From the NCBI GenBank assembly GCA_029946075.1, contig JAQSDT010000729.1:1-13951 (forward strand): DNA of 13,951 bases, given 5' to 3'. The position numbers were made by a program, and so were the translations under genes. The DNA is from a bacterium (GTDB lineage Bacteria > Pseudomonadota > Alphaproteobacteria > Rhizobiales > Xanthobacteraceae). The notes beneath the pieces are model-generated. The model saw nothing but the letters and a program-made list of their open reading frames with translations. It ran no database searches and was not told the origin of the DNA. Shown one piece after another: positions 1 to 6,522 of this stretch. How positions within the stretch are numbered: the stretch's first letter is position 1; every line of letters begins with the position of its first letter.

Positions 1-1594
1 CGTAGAGATGCGCGAGCCATTGCCGGCTGTCGCGTCCTTCCGTGAACGCCTGCTCGACGCCCATTCGCCGTGACAGTTCCGCGAAAATGTCGAAATCGTC
101 GCGCGCCTCGCCGGCCGGCGCGACCGCCTTACGCATCGCGATCAGCCTTGGATCGGTGCCGGCCGCGCCGATGTCGTCGCGCTCCAGCGTCATGGTCGCC
201 GGGAGTACGATGTCGGCGAACTTCGCCATCGGCGTCCACGCACTCTCGTGCACCACGATGGTTTGCGGGACGTTGAACGCCTGCCGCAGCCGGTTGATGT
301 CCTGATGATGATGGAAGGGATTACCGCCTGCCCAGTACACCAGCTTGATGTCGGGGTATGGCATCGTGCGGCCGTTATAGTCGAACGGCTGGCCGGGATT
401 GAGCAGCATGTCGGCGATGCGGGCGACGGGAATGTGATCGCTGACGCCGTTCTTGCCCTGTGACAGCGTCGGAATCGGAACCGCGTTGAGCCGGCGGCCG
501 GTGTGACCGAGCGCGCCGAGCGCGTAATTATATCCGCCGCCGGGCAGGCCGATCTGGCCCAGCATTGCCGCCAGCACCGCCCCCATCCATACCGGCTGCT
601 CGCCATATTGCGCGCGCTGCAGCGAATGCGAGACCGTGACCAGCGTGCGTCCGCGCGGCAAGCGGCGGGCGATGTCGAGGATGGTGTCGGCCGGAATGCC
701 GGTGATGCCGGCGGCCCAAGCCGCGTCCTTTGGCGTGTTGTCGTCGTTACCGAGCAAATAACGCTCGAAGAACTCGAAGCCGGTACAGTATCTCGTGACG
801 AATTGACTGTCCCACAGGTCTTCCACCAGCAGTGTGTGCGCGAGCCCCAGCATCAGCGCGACGTCGGTGCCGACCTTGAGCGGCAACCATCGGCCGCCAG
901 CTTCCGCGGGCAAATCGTCGCGCAAGGGGGAGATGCCGTAGAAGATCGCGCCGCGCCGCGCGGCCTTCGCCATCGCGTCGCGTTCGATGTGCCGGCTGAT
1001 GCCGCCGCTCGCGACATCCGAATTCTTCACCGCCATGCCGCCGAACGCCAGCACCGTATCGGTATGTTCGGCGACCTGGTCCCACGTCACGTTGTGACGC
1101 GAGATCGCTTCGAAGCTGCCGAGAATATGCGGCAGGATCACCGCCGAAGCGCCGGCGCTGTAGCTGTTCACCGAACGCACATAGCCGCCGAACGCCACGT
1201 TGAGGAAGCGATGAACCTGGCTCTGCGCATGATGAAAGCGCCCGGCGCTGGCCCAGCCGTAGGAGCCGCCATAGACAGCGCTCGTGCCATGCTCGGCCTT
1301 GACCCGCGACAGTTCGCTCGCCAGCAAATCGAGCACTTCGTCCCATGGGCATGCCACGTATTTCTGGTCGAAGGTCCGCTCGGTCTTCGTACCGCGATCC
1401 AGCCATGCCTTGCGAACCATCGGCCGCAGGATCCGCGCCTTGTGGCGCATCGCATTGGTGAAGTTCTGCAGGATCGGCGAGGGCGCCGGATCGTGCGCGT
1501 AAGGCTCGATGTCCAGCGCGGTGCCGTTCCATCGCGCCGAGAAAGCACCCCAGTGCGCGCTGTGCGGGCTCCAATCCTCCGGTCCCTGATCCAT
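1..1594 (-). CDS. Molybdopterin-dependent oxidoreductase, DMSO/TMAO/biotin-sulfoxide reductase family (C-terminus beyond left edge)
   Basis: The frame is open from an ATG at 1594 to the window edge, giving 531 visible residues and no stop. The family is usually about 760-800 residues, so roughly the last third is missing. The protein shows the signatures of the type III (DMSO reductase) molybdenum enzymes: the segment GGSYGWASAGRFHH at residues 109-122, carrying Tyr112 and Trp114 which contact the oxo group in DMSO reductase, and YSAG at 145-148, where Ser146 matches the serine that ligates molybdenum. There is no Tat signal and no N-terminal iron-sulfur cysteine motif. This fits a cytoplasmic BisC-like enzyme that reduces S- or N-oxides such as biotin or methionine sulfoxide, using bis-MGD. 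The true substrate cannot be read from sequence. It starts 22 bases after the XRE-cupin gene on the same strand, with only a weak ribosome site, so the two are probably co-transcribed. Confidence 0.9.
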   Translation of the reverse strand, partial: MDQGPEDWSPHSAHWGAFSARWNGTALDIEPYAHDPAPSPILQNFTNAMRHKARILRPMVRKAWLDRGTKTERTFDQKYVACPWDEVLDLLASELSRVKAEHGTSAVYGGSYGWASAGRFHHAQSQVHRFLNVAFGGYVRSVNSYSAGASAVILPHILGSFEAISRHNVTWDQVAEHTDTVLAFGGMAVKNSDVASGGISRHIERDAMAKAARRGAIFYGISPLRDDLPAEAGGRWLPLKVGTDVALMLGLAHTLLVEDLWDSQFVTRYCTGFEFFERYLLGNDDNTPKDAAWAAGITGIPADTILDIARRLPRGRTLVTVSHSLQRAQYGEQPVWMGAVLAAMLGQIGLPGGGYNYALGALGHTGRRLNAVPIPTLSQGKNGVSDHIPVARIADMLLNPGQPFDYNGRTMPYPDIKLVYWAGGNPFHHHQDINRLRQAFNVPQTIVVHESAWTPMAKFADIVLPATMTLERDDIGAAGTDPRLIAMRKAVAPAGEARDDFDIFAELSRRMGVEQAFTEGRDSRQWLAHLY

Positions 1595-1616
1595 TATTTG
1601 TTCTAGCCTGTGTGAG

Positions 1617-2279
1617 TTATCCCGCCGATGTCACGCAATTGACCCATAGCACGACCGCCTTGGTGTCGTCGGCGGGATTGGAGAAGCGGTGCGGGCGGCG
1701 GCTGGCGAAACGAAAGCTGTCGCCGGTCTTGAGCGTCCAGGTTTCGGAATCGACCGTCAGCGTCATCTCGCCTTCGAGCACGAGCCCGGCTTCCTCGCCG
1801 TCATGGGTATAGAGTTCGTCGCCGGTATTGCCGCCGGGCTCGAGGTGCACGAGAAACAGATTGAGGCGGTTCTCGGTGCCGGCCGGACTCAGTAATTGCT
1901 TCGAGATGCCGGTGCGCCACAGTTTCAGTTCGGCGCGCTGCGGCTGGCGCGTCACGATGCCGCCGGCGGACGCGTCGTCGCTCGGGCGGGCGCCGAACAG
2001 CGCCGCGATGCCGACGCCGAGCACGTCCGCCAGCGTTGCGAGCACGCGAAGCGAAGGCGACGACAAGCCACGCTCGATCTGGCTGATGAAACCGATCGAA
2101 AGGTCGGTCCGCGCAGCAACGGCCTGCAGCGATAGTTTGTGCTCGCGGCGGAGATCGCGAATGCGCCCGCCGACGGCAAGATCCATCGCGGGCTCGGCCG
2201 GCCTCGCGGCGCGCTTCGCCTTCGGTTTGGTCTTGCCAAGCTTCGCCGCCGGCTTTCTGATCCGCTTGCCGCCGCTCAC
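1617..2279 (-). CDS. XRE-family transcriptional regulator with C-terminal cupin sensor domain (PuuR-like layout)
   Basis: 220 residues from a GTG at 2279; an upstream ATG at 2298 meets a stop at once, and AAGGAAG-like bases sit at a reasonable distance upstream of the GTG. The first 33 residues are a Lys/Ala-rich disordered tail. Residues about 36-96 form a Cro/CI-type helix-turn-helix (RIRDLRREHKLSLQAVA, then ISQIERG as recognition helix and PSLRVLATLADVLGV as the last helices). Residues about 138-215 are a cupin_2 barrel (HLEPGG, THDGEEAGLVLEGE, and RPHRFSN with His197). This two-domain design is shared with PuuR and other small-molecule-responsive repressors. It is transcribed away from the ABC-transporter/FAD-oxidase operon and ahead of the Mo reductase, so it probably controls both units and itself from the shared 165-base spacer. 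An internal ATG (Met32) could give a shorter product. Confidence 0.9.
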   Translation of the reverse strand: MSGGKRIRKPAAKLGKTKPKAKRAARPAEPAMDLAVGGRIRDLRREHKLSLQAVAARTDLSIGFISQIERGLSSPSLRVLATLADVLGVGIAALFGARPSDDASAGGIVTRQPQRAELKLWRTGISKQLLSPAGTENRLNLFLVHLEPGGNTGDELYTHDGEEAGLVLEGEMTLTVDSETWTLKTGDSFRFASRRPHRFSNPADDTKAVVLWVNCVTSAG

Positions 2280-2300
2280 GTCAGGCCGCTTCCTTCATGC

Positions 2301-2360
2301 TTGTGAAAATTGCTTGCAATGGCCGGAGACTTGTGACCACAATTTCATATTGGTGAAAAT
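2301..2360. promoter_or_regulatory. Candidate operator/promoter region between divergent XRE-cupin regulator and ABC-oxidase operon
   Basis: Two perfect 12-bp inverted repeats with 5-bp arms and 2-bp centres lie here: ATTGCTTGCAAT at 2309-2320 and TTGTGACCACAA at 2331-2342. Their centres are 22 bp apart, about two helical turns. Three related boxes, TTGTGAAAAT (2301), TTGTGACCAC (2331) and TGGTGAAAAT (2351), are offset by 30 and 20 bp, which would place them on one DNA face. A weak plus-strand promoter can be drawn from TTGTGA (2331-2336), an 18-bp spacer and GAAAAT (2355-2360), overlapping the second palindrome. Binding by the adjacent XRE-cupin protein is inference. Confidence 0.45.
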
Positions 2361-2444
2361 AGGCCGGAACGGCGTTGCCCGCAACTCCCAGGTTTAGAGG
2401 CGAGCAGGCAGCCCGGGCGGTGTTCAATCGGGGAGAAGCGTGCG

Positions 2445-3206
2445 ATGGCCCTCAAGCGTCTCGTTCTGGCCGCAGTGGCGGCTCTTGTCGTCACGGCCGC
2501 AATGCCGGCATCGGCGCAGCAGGTGCTGAAAGTCGGCTCGACGCCGACCGGCGTGCCCTTCACCTTCCTCGATACCAAGACCAACACCATTCAGGGCATC
2601 ATGGTCGATCTCATCACCGAGATCGGCAAGGACGCCGGCTTCCAGGTCCAGATCGAGCCGATGCAGTTCTCGGCGCTGGTGGCGTCGTTGACCTCGAACA
2701 AGATCGACATCATCTCGGCCGCGATGTTCGCAACCGCTGCCCGCAAGGAGGTGATCGACTTCTCCGAAGCCGTCTACACTTATGGTGAGGGGCTGATCGT
2801 GCCCAAGGCCGATGCGAAAAACTACGCGTCGCAGGAAGATCTCAAGGGCGAGGTCGTGGGCGCGCAGGTGGGAACGGCGTTCGTCGACGCGCTGAAGAAG
2901 ACCGGCCTGTTCAGCGAGGTCAAGGCCTACGATACCATTCCCGACATCCTGCGCGACGTGAACGCCGGCCGCCTCAAGGCGGGCTTCGCCGACTATCCGA
3001 TCCTCGCCTACAATCTCAAGCAGGGCAATTTTGCGGACGCGCGCCTGGTCGATTCGTACAAGCCCGTGACGGTCGGCACCGTTGCGATCGGAATCCGCAA
3101 GAGCGATACCGAATTGCTGGGCAAGATCAACGCCTCGCTCGCCAAGCTGAAGGCCAACGGCACCATTGCGAAGATCCTCGAGAAGTGGGGACAGAAGGCG
3201 TCCTGA
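2445..3206 (+). CDS. Amino-acid-type ABC transporter, periplasmic substrate-binding protein (family 3)
   Basis: 253 residues from ATG 2445, with GGGGAGA at 2430-2436 placed 8 bases upstream. Residues 1-24 are a Sec signal peptide (KR, then an Ala/Val/Leu core, ending ASA before QQ). The rest is a bilobed SBP_bac_3 domain: KVGSTPTGVPFTF, then GIMVDLITEIGKDAGF, and ARKEVIDFSEAVYTYG. Arg100 in that last segment aligns with the arginine that binds the ligand alpha-carboxylate in polar amino-acid receptors, and Asp183 in GFADYP with the acid that binds the alpha-amino group. An amino acid or amino-acid-like ligand is therefore likely; the exact ligand is unknown. It is the first gene of the operon with the permease, ATPase and FAD oxidase, and should deliver substrate to them. 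A stable hairpin straddles its stop codon. Confidence 0.93.
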   Translation: MALKRLVLAAVAALVVTAAMPASAQQVLKVGSTPTGVPFTFLDTKTNTIQGIMVDLITEIGKDAGFQVQIEPMQFSALVASLTSNKIDIISAAMFATAARKEVIDFSEAVYTYGEGLIVPKADAKNYASQEDLKGEVVGAQVGTAFVDALKKTGLFSEVKAYDTIPDILRDVNAGRLKAGFADYPILAYNLKQGNFADARLVDSYKPVTVGTVAIGIRKSDTELLGKINASLAKLKANGTIAKILEKWGQKAS

Positions 3207-3213
3207 CGCCTTC
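3194..3213 (+). promoter_or_regulatory. Intercistronic stem-loop over the binding-protein stop codon
   Basis: GAAGGCGT (3194-3201), loop CCTG, ACGCCTTC (3206-3213) form a perfect 8-bp GC-rich stem that contains the TGA stop of the binding-protein gene. No T-run follows, so it does not look like an intrinsic terminator. In binding-protein transport operons (malE, hisJ) hairpins at this point protect the upstream mRNA, giving more binding protein than permease. The same role here is inferred. Confidence 0.6.
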
Positions 3214-3258
3214 GAGCGCGACGCAATCCCGCGGCAGGACGCAACGTGATCTGAGCCG

Positions 3259-3912
3259 ATGCAGAAGTTCTTGAGCGACGCCGCCGAGTTCCTTCCGATC
3301 CTGCTGCAGGGCGTCTGGCTGACGATCGTCGTCACGATCGGGTCGCTGCTGCTGTCCACCGTGCTCGGGCTGTTCTGGGCGTTGCTGCGGGTATCCGGAA
3401 TTCGCGTCCTGTCCGGGATCACCGTCGGGTTGATCAACGTGATCCGCGGCATTCCGATCATCGTGCTGCTGTTCTATCTCTACTTCGTGATGCCGGAATT
3501 CGGTCTCACGCTGACGGCGCTGCAGGCCTCGATTCTCGGTCTTGGCATCGCTTACTCCGCCTACCAGTCCGAAAATTTCCGCGCTGGCATCGAAGCCATC
3601 GACAAGGGGCAGATCGAGGCCGCGCAGGCGATCGGCATGGGATGGTGGATGACCATGCGGCGCGTGGTGCTGCCGCAGGCGATCAAGATCGTGTTGCCGC
3701 CCTATGGCAACGTCATGATCATGATGCTGAAGGATTCCTCGCAGGCGTCGACCATCACGGTCGCCGAACTTGCGCTGCAGGGCAAGCTGATCGCGTCCTC
3801 GACCTTCAAGAACACCAGCGTGTTCACGCTGGTGGCGCTGATGTATCTGACCATGAGCATTCCGCTCATTTTGCTGGTTCGTCACTTCGAAAAGAAGGCC
3901 AGCCAAAAATGA
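3259..3912 (+). CDS. Amino-acid-type ABC transporter permease (HisM/GlnP family)
   Basis: 217 residues from ATG 3259. This is an inner-membrane BPD_transp_1 permease with about five hydrophobic segments (roughly residues 15-42, 52-78, 86-104, 145-160 and 187-207). The EAA loop that docks on the ATPase is clear: EAAQAIGMGWWMTMRRVVLP at 120-139, with the usual conserved Gly. Length and layout match single-domain HAAT-family permeases. Only one permease gene is present, so the channel is probably a homodimer as in GlnP-type systems. It lies 52 bases after the binding-protein gene without a strong ribosome site, and its stop overlaps the next start (ATGA). Confidence 0.93.
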   Translation: MQKFLSDAAEFLPILLQGVWLTIVVTIGSLLLSTVLGLFWALLRVSGIRVLSGITVGLINVIRGIPIIVLLFYLYFVMPEFGLTLTALQASILGLGIAYSAYQSENFRAGIEAIDKGQIEAAQAIGMGWWMTMRRVVLPQAIKIVLPPYGNVMIMMLKDSSQASTITVAELALQGKLIASSTFKNTSVFTLVALMYLTMSIPLILLVRHFEKKASQK

Positions 3913-4640
3913 TCGAGCTCAGCGATGTCCACAAGAGTTTCGGCCACGTCGAGGTGCTGAAGGGCATCACGGCGTCCGTCGAAAAGGGCGAGGTGGTCTG
4001 CATCATCGGCCCGTCGGGCTCCGGCAAGTCCACCATCCTGCGCTGCATCAACGGGCTCGAAAGCTATGACCGCGGCGATATCCGCGTCGAAGGTGCGCGC
4101 GTCGAGCGCGATTCACCCTCGATCGTGTCGATTCGTACGCAGGTGTCGATGGTGTTCCAGCGCTTCAATCTGTTTCCGCATCGGACCGCGCTGGAGAACG
4201 TCATCGAAGGCCCGATTTATGTAAAGAAGGAACCGCGCGAGATGGCGCTGGAGCGCGGCCGCGCCCTGCTGGCGCGGGTAGGGCTTGCCGAAAAGGCCGA
4301 TGTTCATCCGCCGCAGCTGTCGGGCGGCCAGCAGCAGCGCGTCGCCATTGCGCGCGCGCTCGCGATGCAACCGAAGGCGATCCTGTTCGACGAGCCGACC
4401 TCGGCGCTCGATCCGGAACTGGTTGGTGACGTGCTCTCGGTGATGCGCAGCCTCGCGGATGACGGCATGACCATGGTCGTCGTCACCCACGAGATGGGGT
4501 TTGCCCGCGACGTCGCCGATCGCGTGCTGTTCATCGACGGCGGGGTGATCGTCGAGCAGGGACCGGCGAAATCGGTTCTCAACCAGCCGCAGCATGCGCG
4601 CACGCAGGACTTTTTGCGGCGCGTGCTGCATCCGCTCTAG
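3909..4640 (+). CDS. Amino-acid-type ABC transporter ATP-binding protein (GlnQ/HisP family)
   Basis: 243 residues. The ATG at 3909 overlaps the permease stop (ATGA, 3909-3912), implying translational coupling. The frame stays open further upstream, but that part only overlaps the permease and has no family similarity. All ATPase motifs are intact: Walker A GPSGSGKST (34-42), Q-loop Gln84 in MVFQRFNLFPH, signature LSGGQ (137-141), Walker B AILFDEP (157-163) and switch His194 in VVTHEMGF. Spacing and motifs match the polar amino-acid uptake subfamily. It energises the single permease encoded before it, in the cytoplasm at the inner membrane. The FAD oxidase follows after only 15 bases. Confidence 0.95.
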   Translation: MIELSDVHKSFGHVEVLKGITASVEKGEVVCIIGPSGSGKSTILRCINGLESYDRGDIRVEGARVERDSPSIVSIRTQVSMVFQRFNLFPHRTALENVIEGPIYVKKEPREMALERGRALLARVGLAEKADVHPPQLSGGQQQRVAIARALAMQPKAILFDEPTSALDPELVGDVLSVMRSLADDGMTMVVVTHEMGFARDVADRVLFIDGGVIVEQGPAKSVLNQPQHARTQDFLRRVLHPL

Positions 4641-4655
4641 CCCCCGGTTGTCTTC

Positions 4656-5948
4656 ATGAACGCGTCTGCCATCCTGCCCCTGCGACCAAGCCTTTATGCC
4701 GACACCGCGGTCGCGCCGACCCCGACGCCGCCGCTCGTTGGCGACCGGGATGTCGCCGTTGCGATTGTCGGCGGCGGCTTCACCGGGCTGTCAACGGCGC
4801 TGCATCTGGCCGAGCAGGGCGTCAAGGCCATCGTGCTGGAGGCGCAGCAGCCGGGCTGGGGCGCGTCGGGCAATAATGGCGGCCAGGTCAATCCCGGCCT
4901 CAAGCACGATCCGGATCAGATCGAGGCCGACTTTGGCGCGGACCTCGGCGGCCGCATGATCCGGTTTTCCTACGGCACCACCAACTACACGTTCGATCTG
5001 ATCCGCCGATACCAGATCCCCTGCGAGGCGCGGCAGGGCGGCACCTTGCGCGCGGCGTATAACGAGGCCTCTGCCGCGGCGATCGAGGCGACGGCCAAAC
5101 AATGCATCCGCCGCAATATGCCGGTGACCCTGCTGAGCCGCGAACAGATGCGCGAGACGACCGGGGCCGACCGCTATCTCTGCGCCATGCTGGACAGTCG
5201 CGGCGGCGACCTGCATCCCCTGAGCTACGCGCGCGGCCTCGCCCGGGCAGCGATCTCAGCGGGCGCGGCCGTGCATGGCGAGACGCCGGCGTTGTCGCTG
5301 TCCCGCGAAGGCGCGCACTGGCGCATAGATGCGCCGCGCGGGATCGTGCGCGCCGAGAAGGTGCTGCTGGCGACCAATGGTTTCACGGATAATCTGTGGC
5401 CCGGGCTTCGCCGCACCGTCGTTCCCGTCTTTTCGTCAATCGCCGCAACCGCGCCGCTGCCTGATGATGTCGCGCGCGAGATCATGCCGACGCGGTCGGT
5501 GCTGTATGAAAGCGGCCATATCACGGTCTACTACCGCATCGATTCGCATAACCGTCTGCTGATGGGCGGACGCGGACCGATGCGCTGGATCAGCAAGCCG
5601 TCCGACGTCGCCTACCTGATCCGTTATGCGGAGCGGCTGTGGCCGTGTTTGAAGGGCGTGACATGGACGCATGGCTGGAACAGCCGGCTCGCCATCACAC
5701 CCGATCACTATCCCCATGTGCACGAGCCGGCGGAGAATTTGCTGATCTCGCTCGGCTGCAACGGCCGCGGCGTGGCGCTCTCGACCGCGATGGGCGGGCA
5801 GCTCGCGCGACGCCTGATCGGCGGCAAGGATGCCGAGATCGACATGCCCGTCACCGGCATCAAGCCGATGCCGATGCACGCCTTCTGGCCCCTCGGCGTT
5901 ACCGCCGCTGTTCTGACTGGGCGTGTGAGGGACCGGCTGGGGCTGTAG
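4656..5948 (+). CDS. FAD-dependent oxidoreductase, DAO/PuuB (gamma-glutamylputrescine oxidase)-like
   Basis: 430 residues from ATG 4656, 15 bases after the ATPase gene, so it is the fourth gene of the transport operon; no clear ribosome site is visible. The N-terminal Rossmann motif VAIVGGGFTGLSTALHL (residues 35-51, GGGFTG 39-44) ends in Glu62, which should bind the FAD ribose. It is followed by GWGASGNNGGQ (67-77), a signature shared with PuuB/OrdL-type amine oxidases, and by GCNGRGVALSTAMGGQLA (from 367) near the C-terminus, the second FAD contact of the family. Known members oxidise secondary or primary amines of amino-acid-like compounds using O2. Co-transcription with an amino-acid-type importer suggests that it oxidises the imported compound. 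The other Puu genes (glutamylputrescine synthetase, aldehyde dehydrogenase, hydrolase) are not in the window, so the substrate is open. Confidence 0.9.
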   Translation: MNASAILPLRPSLYADTAVAPTPTPPLVGDRDVAVAIVGGGFTGLSTALHLAEQGVKAIVLEAQQPGWGASGNNGGQVNPGLKHDPDQIEADFGADLGGRMIRFSYGTTNYTFDLIRRYQIPCEARQGGTLRAAYNEASAAAIEATAKQCIRRNMPVTLLSREQMRETTGADRYLCAMLDSRGGDLHPLSYARGLARAAISAGAAVHGETPALSLSREGAHWRIDAPRGIVRAEKVLLATNGFTDNLWPGLRRTVVPVFSSIAATAPLPDDVAREIMPTRSVLYESGHITVYYRIDSHNRLLMGGRGPMRWISKPSDVAYLIRYAERLWPCLKGVTWTHGWNSRLAITPDHYPHVHEPAENLLISLGCNGRGVALSTAMGGQLARRLIGGKDAEIDMPVTGIKPMPMHAFWPLGVTAAVLTGRVRDRLGL

Positions 5949-5959
5949 CGCGCGCTGGA

Positions 5960-6241
5960 CTATCGCGTCCCCTCGCGGGCGGCATGATGCACGTGAAGGA
6001 TCTCTACTGTCTGGTTCGATATCTGGTAGAAGATCTTGTACGGATACCGGATCAGCGGCACGACGCGAACTCCCGGCCGCTCGGCTACTTCTTGTGCGCT
6101 CTCCGGCCGTCGGCCAACACGTGCCACGACCGCTTGAAGTCGATTGTGGAATGCTTCGTAGATAGCTGGATAGTGATTGGAGATATACTCAAGAATGTCG
6201 TCGAGGTCGGCCAGCGCCTCGGTGGTAAAGACGACTTTCAC
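5960..6241 (-). CDS. ParE/RelE-family toxin of a type II toxin-antitoxin pair
   Basis: 93 residues from a GTG at 6241 that overlaps the antitoxin stop (GTGA, 6238-6241). The protein has the short ParE/RelE fold pattern: MKVVFTTEALADLDDILEYIS (first strand and helical hairpin), a basic central helix with PES, then VRVVPLIRYPYKIFYQI and VEILHVHHAAR at the end. The RYPY...FY and HVxHAAR elements are typical of ParE-type toxins; ParE members poison DNA gyrase, while RelE members cut mRNA. RelE catalytic residues cannot be assigned with confidence, so ParE-like is preferred. It ends 11 bases from the convergent FAD oxidase. Confidence 0.88.
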   Translation of the reverse strand: MKVVFTTEALADLDDILEYISNHYPAIYEAFHNRLQAVVARVGRRPESAQEVAERPGVRVVPLIRYPYKIFYQISNQTVEILHVHHAAREGTR

Positions 6242-6474
6242 GCAGGACGATGTTTTTGCAGGACGTCGCGGACCTGATCATCTGTCGCGAAGCGACCTTC
6301 GCGCGCAGCCTTCAATCCTCGATCGATGCCTTCAAGTTCCCCTCGAGTCGCGCGATAGGGTCCGGTGCCGAGGCCGGCATCGATCTCAAGCGCGATCTCT
6401 GCGAGTTCGACCTGAGCAGCCTCAGGCCAATCTTCAACGCGCCGCAATGCATCTTGAAGGATCTTGGCTGTCAT
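6238..6474 (-). CDS. Antitoxin of the ParE/RelE-type pair
   Basis: 78 residues from ATG 6474, directly upstream of and overlapping the toxin gene by four bases, the usual antitoxin-first order. The sequence begins with an amphipathic helix (ILQDALRRVEDWPEAAQVELAEIALEI), continues with a short linker and ends with GIDRGLKAAREGRFATDDQVRDVL. That C-terminal segment recurs in antitoxins paired with ParE-like toxins and probably wraps the toxin. A clear ribbon-helix-helix DNA-binding motif is not obvious, so autorepression is uncertain. No Shine-Dalgarno is seen; a TATATT box ends only six bases before the ATG. Confidence 0.85.
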   Translation of the reverse strand: MTAKILQDALRRVEDWPEAAQVELAEIALEIDAGLGTGPYRATRGELEGIDRGLKAAREGRFATDDQVRDVLQKHRPA

Positions 6475-6509
6475 ACGAATAATATAGCACGGACTTGGTC
6501 TATTTGAAG
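6475..6509 (-). promoter_or_regulatory. Candidate promoter of the antitoxin-toxin pair, possibly leaderless
   Basis: On the minus strand TATATT (6486-6481) is followed by six bases and then the antitoxin ATG, so transcription would begin at or next to the A of the start codon. A weak -35 (CTTCAA, 6509-6504) lies 17 bp upstream. The absence of any ribosome site agrees with a leaderless message. The -35 is poor, so confidence is limited. Confidence 0.4.
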
Positions 6510-6522
6510 AGGTCGCTGACCC

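Noticed and set aside
503..1606. Long plus-strand open frame (367 codons) opposite the Mo reductase gene
   Set aside because: It has no family-like motifs and lies antisense to a clearly conserved enzyme; GC-rich third positions generate such frames.
2320..2335. Sigma-54-like site TGGCCGGAGACTTGTG before the ABC operon
   Set aside because: Spacing fits, but the essential GC of the -12 element is GT, and the -24 trinucleotide deviates as well; no sigma-54 activator gene is nearby.
3642..3908. Upstream extension of the ATPase reading frame inside the permease gene
   Set aside because: The ATG at 3909 matches the family start and overlaps the permease stop; the extension has no similarity to ABC ATPases.
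5949..5959. Search for intrinsic terminators at the convergent junctions (5948/5960, 9977/9985, 12214/12221)
   Set aside because: Gaps are only 6-11 bases and show no GC stem followed by a T-run; termination may be Rho-dependent or inside coding sequence.
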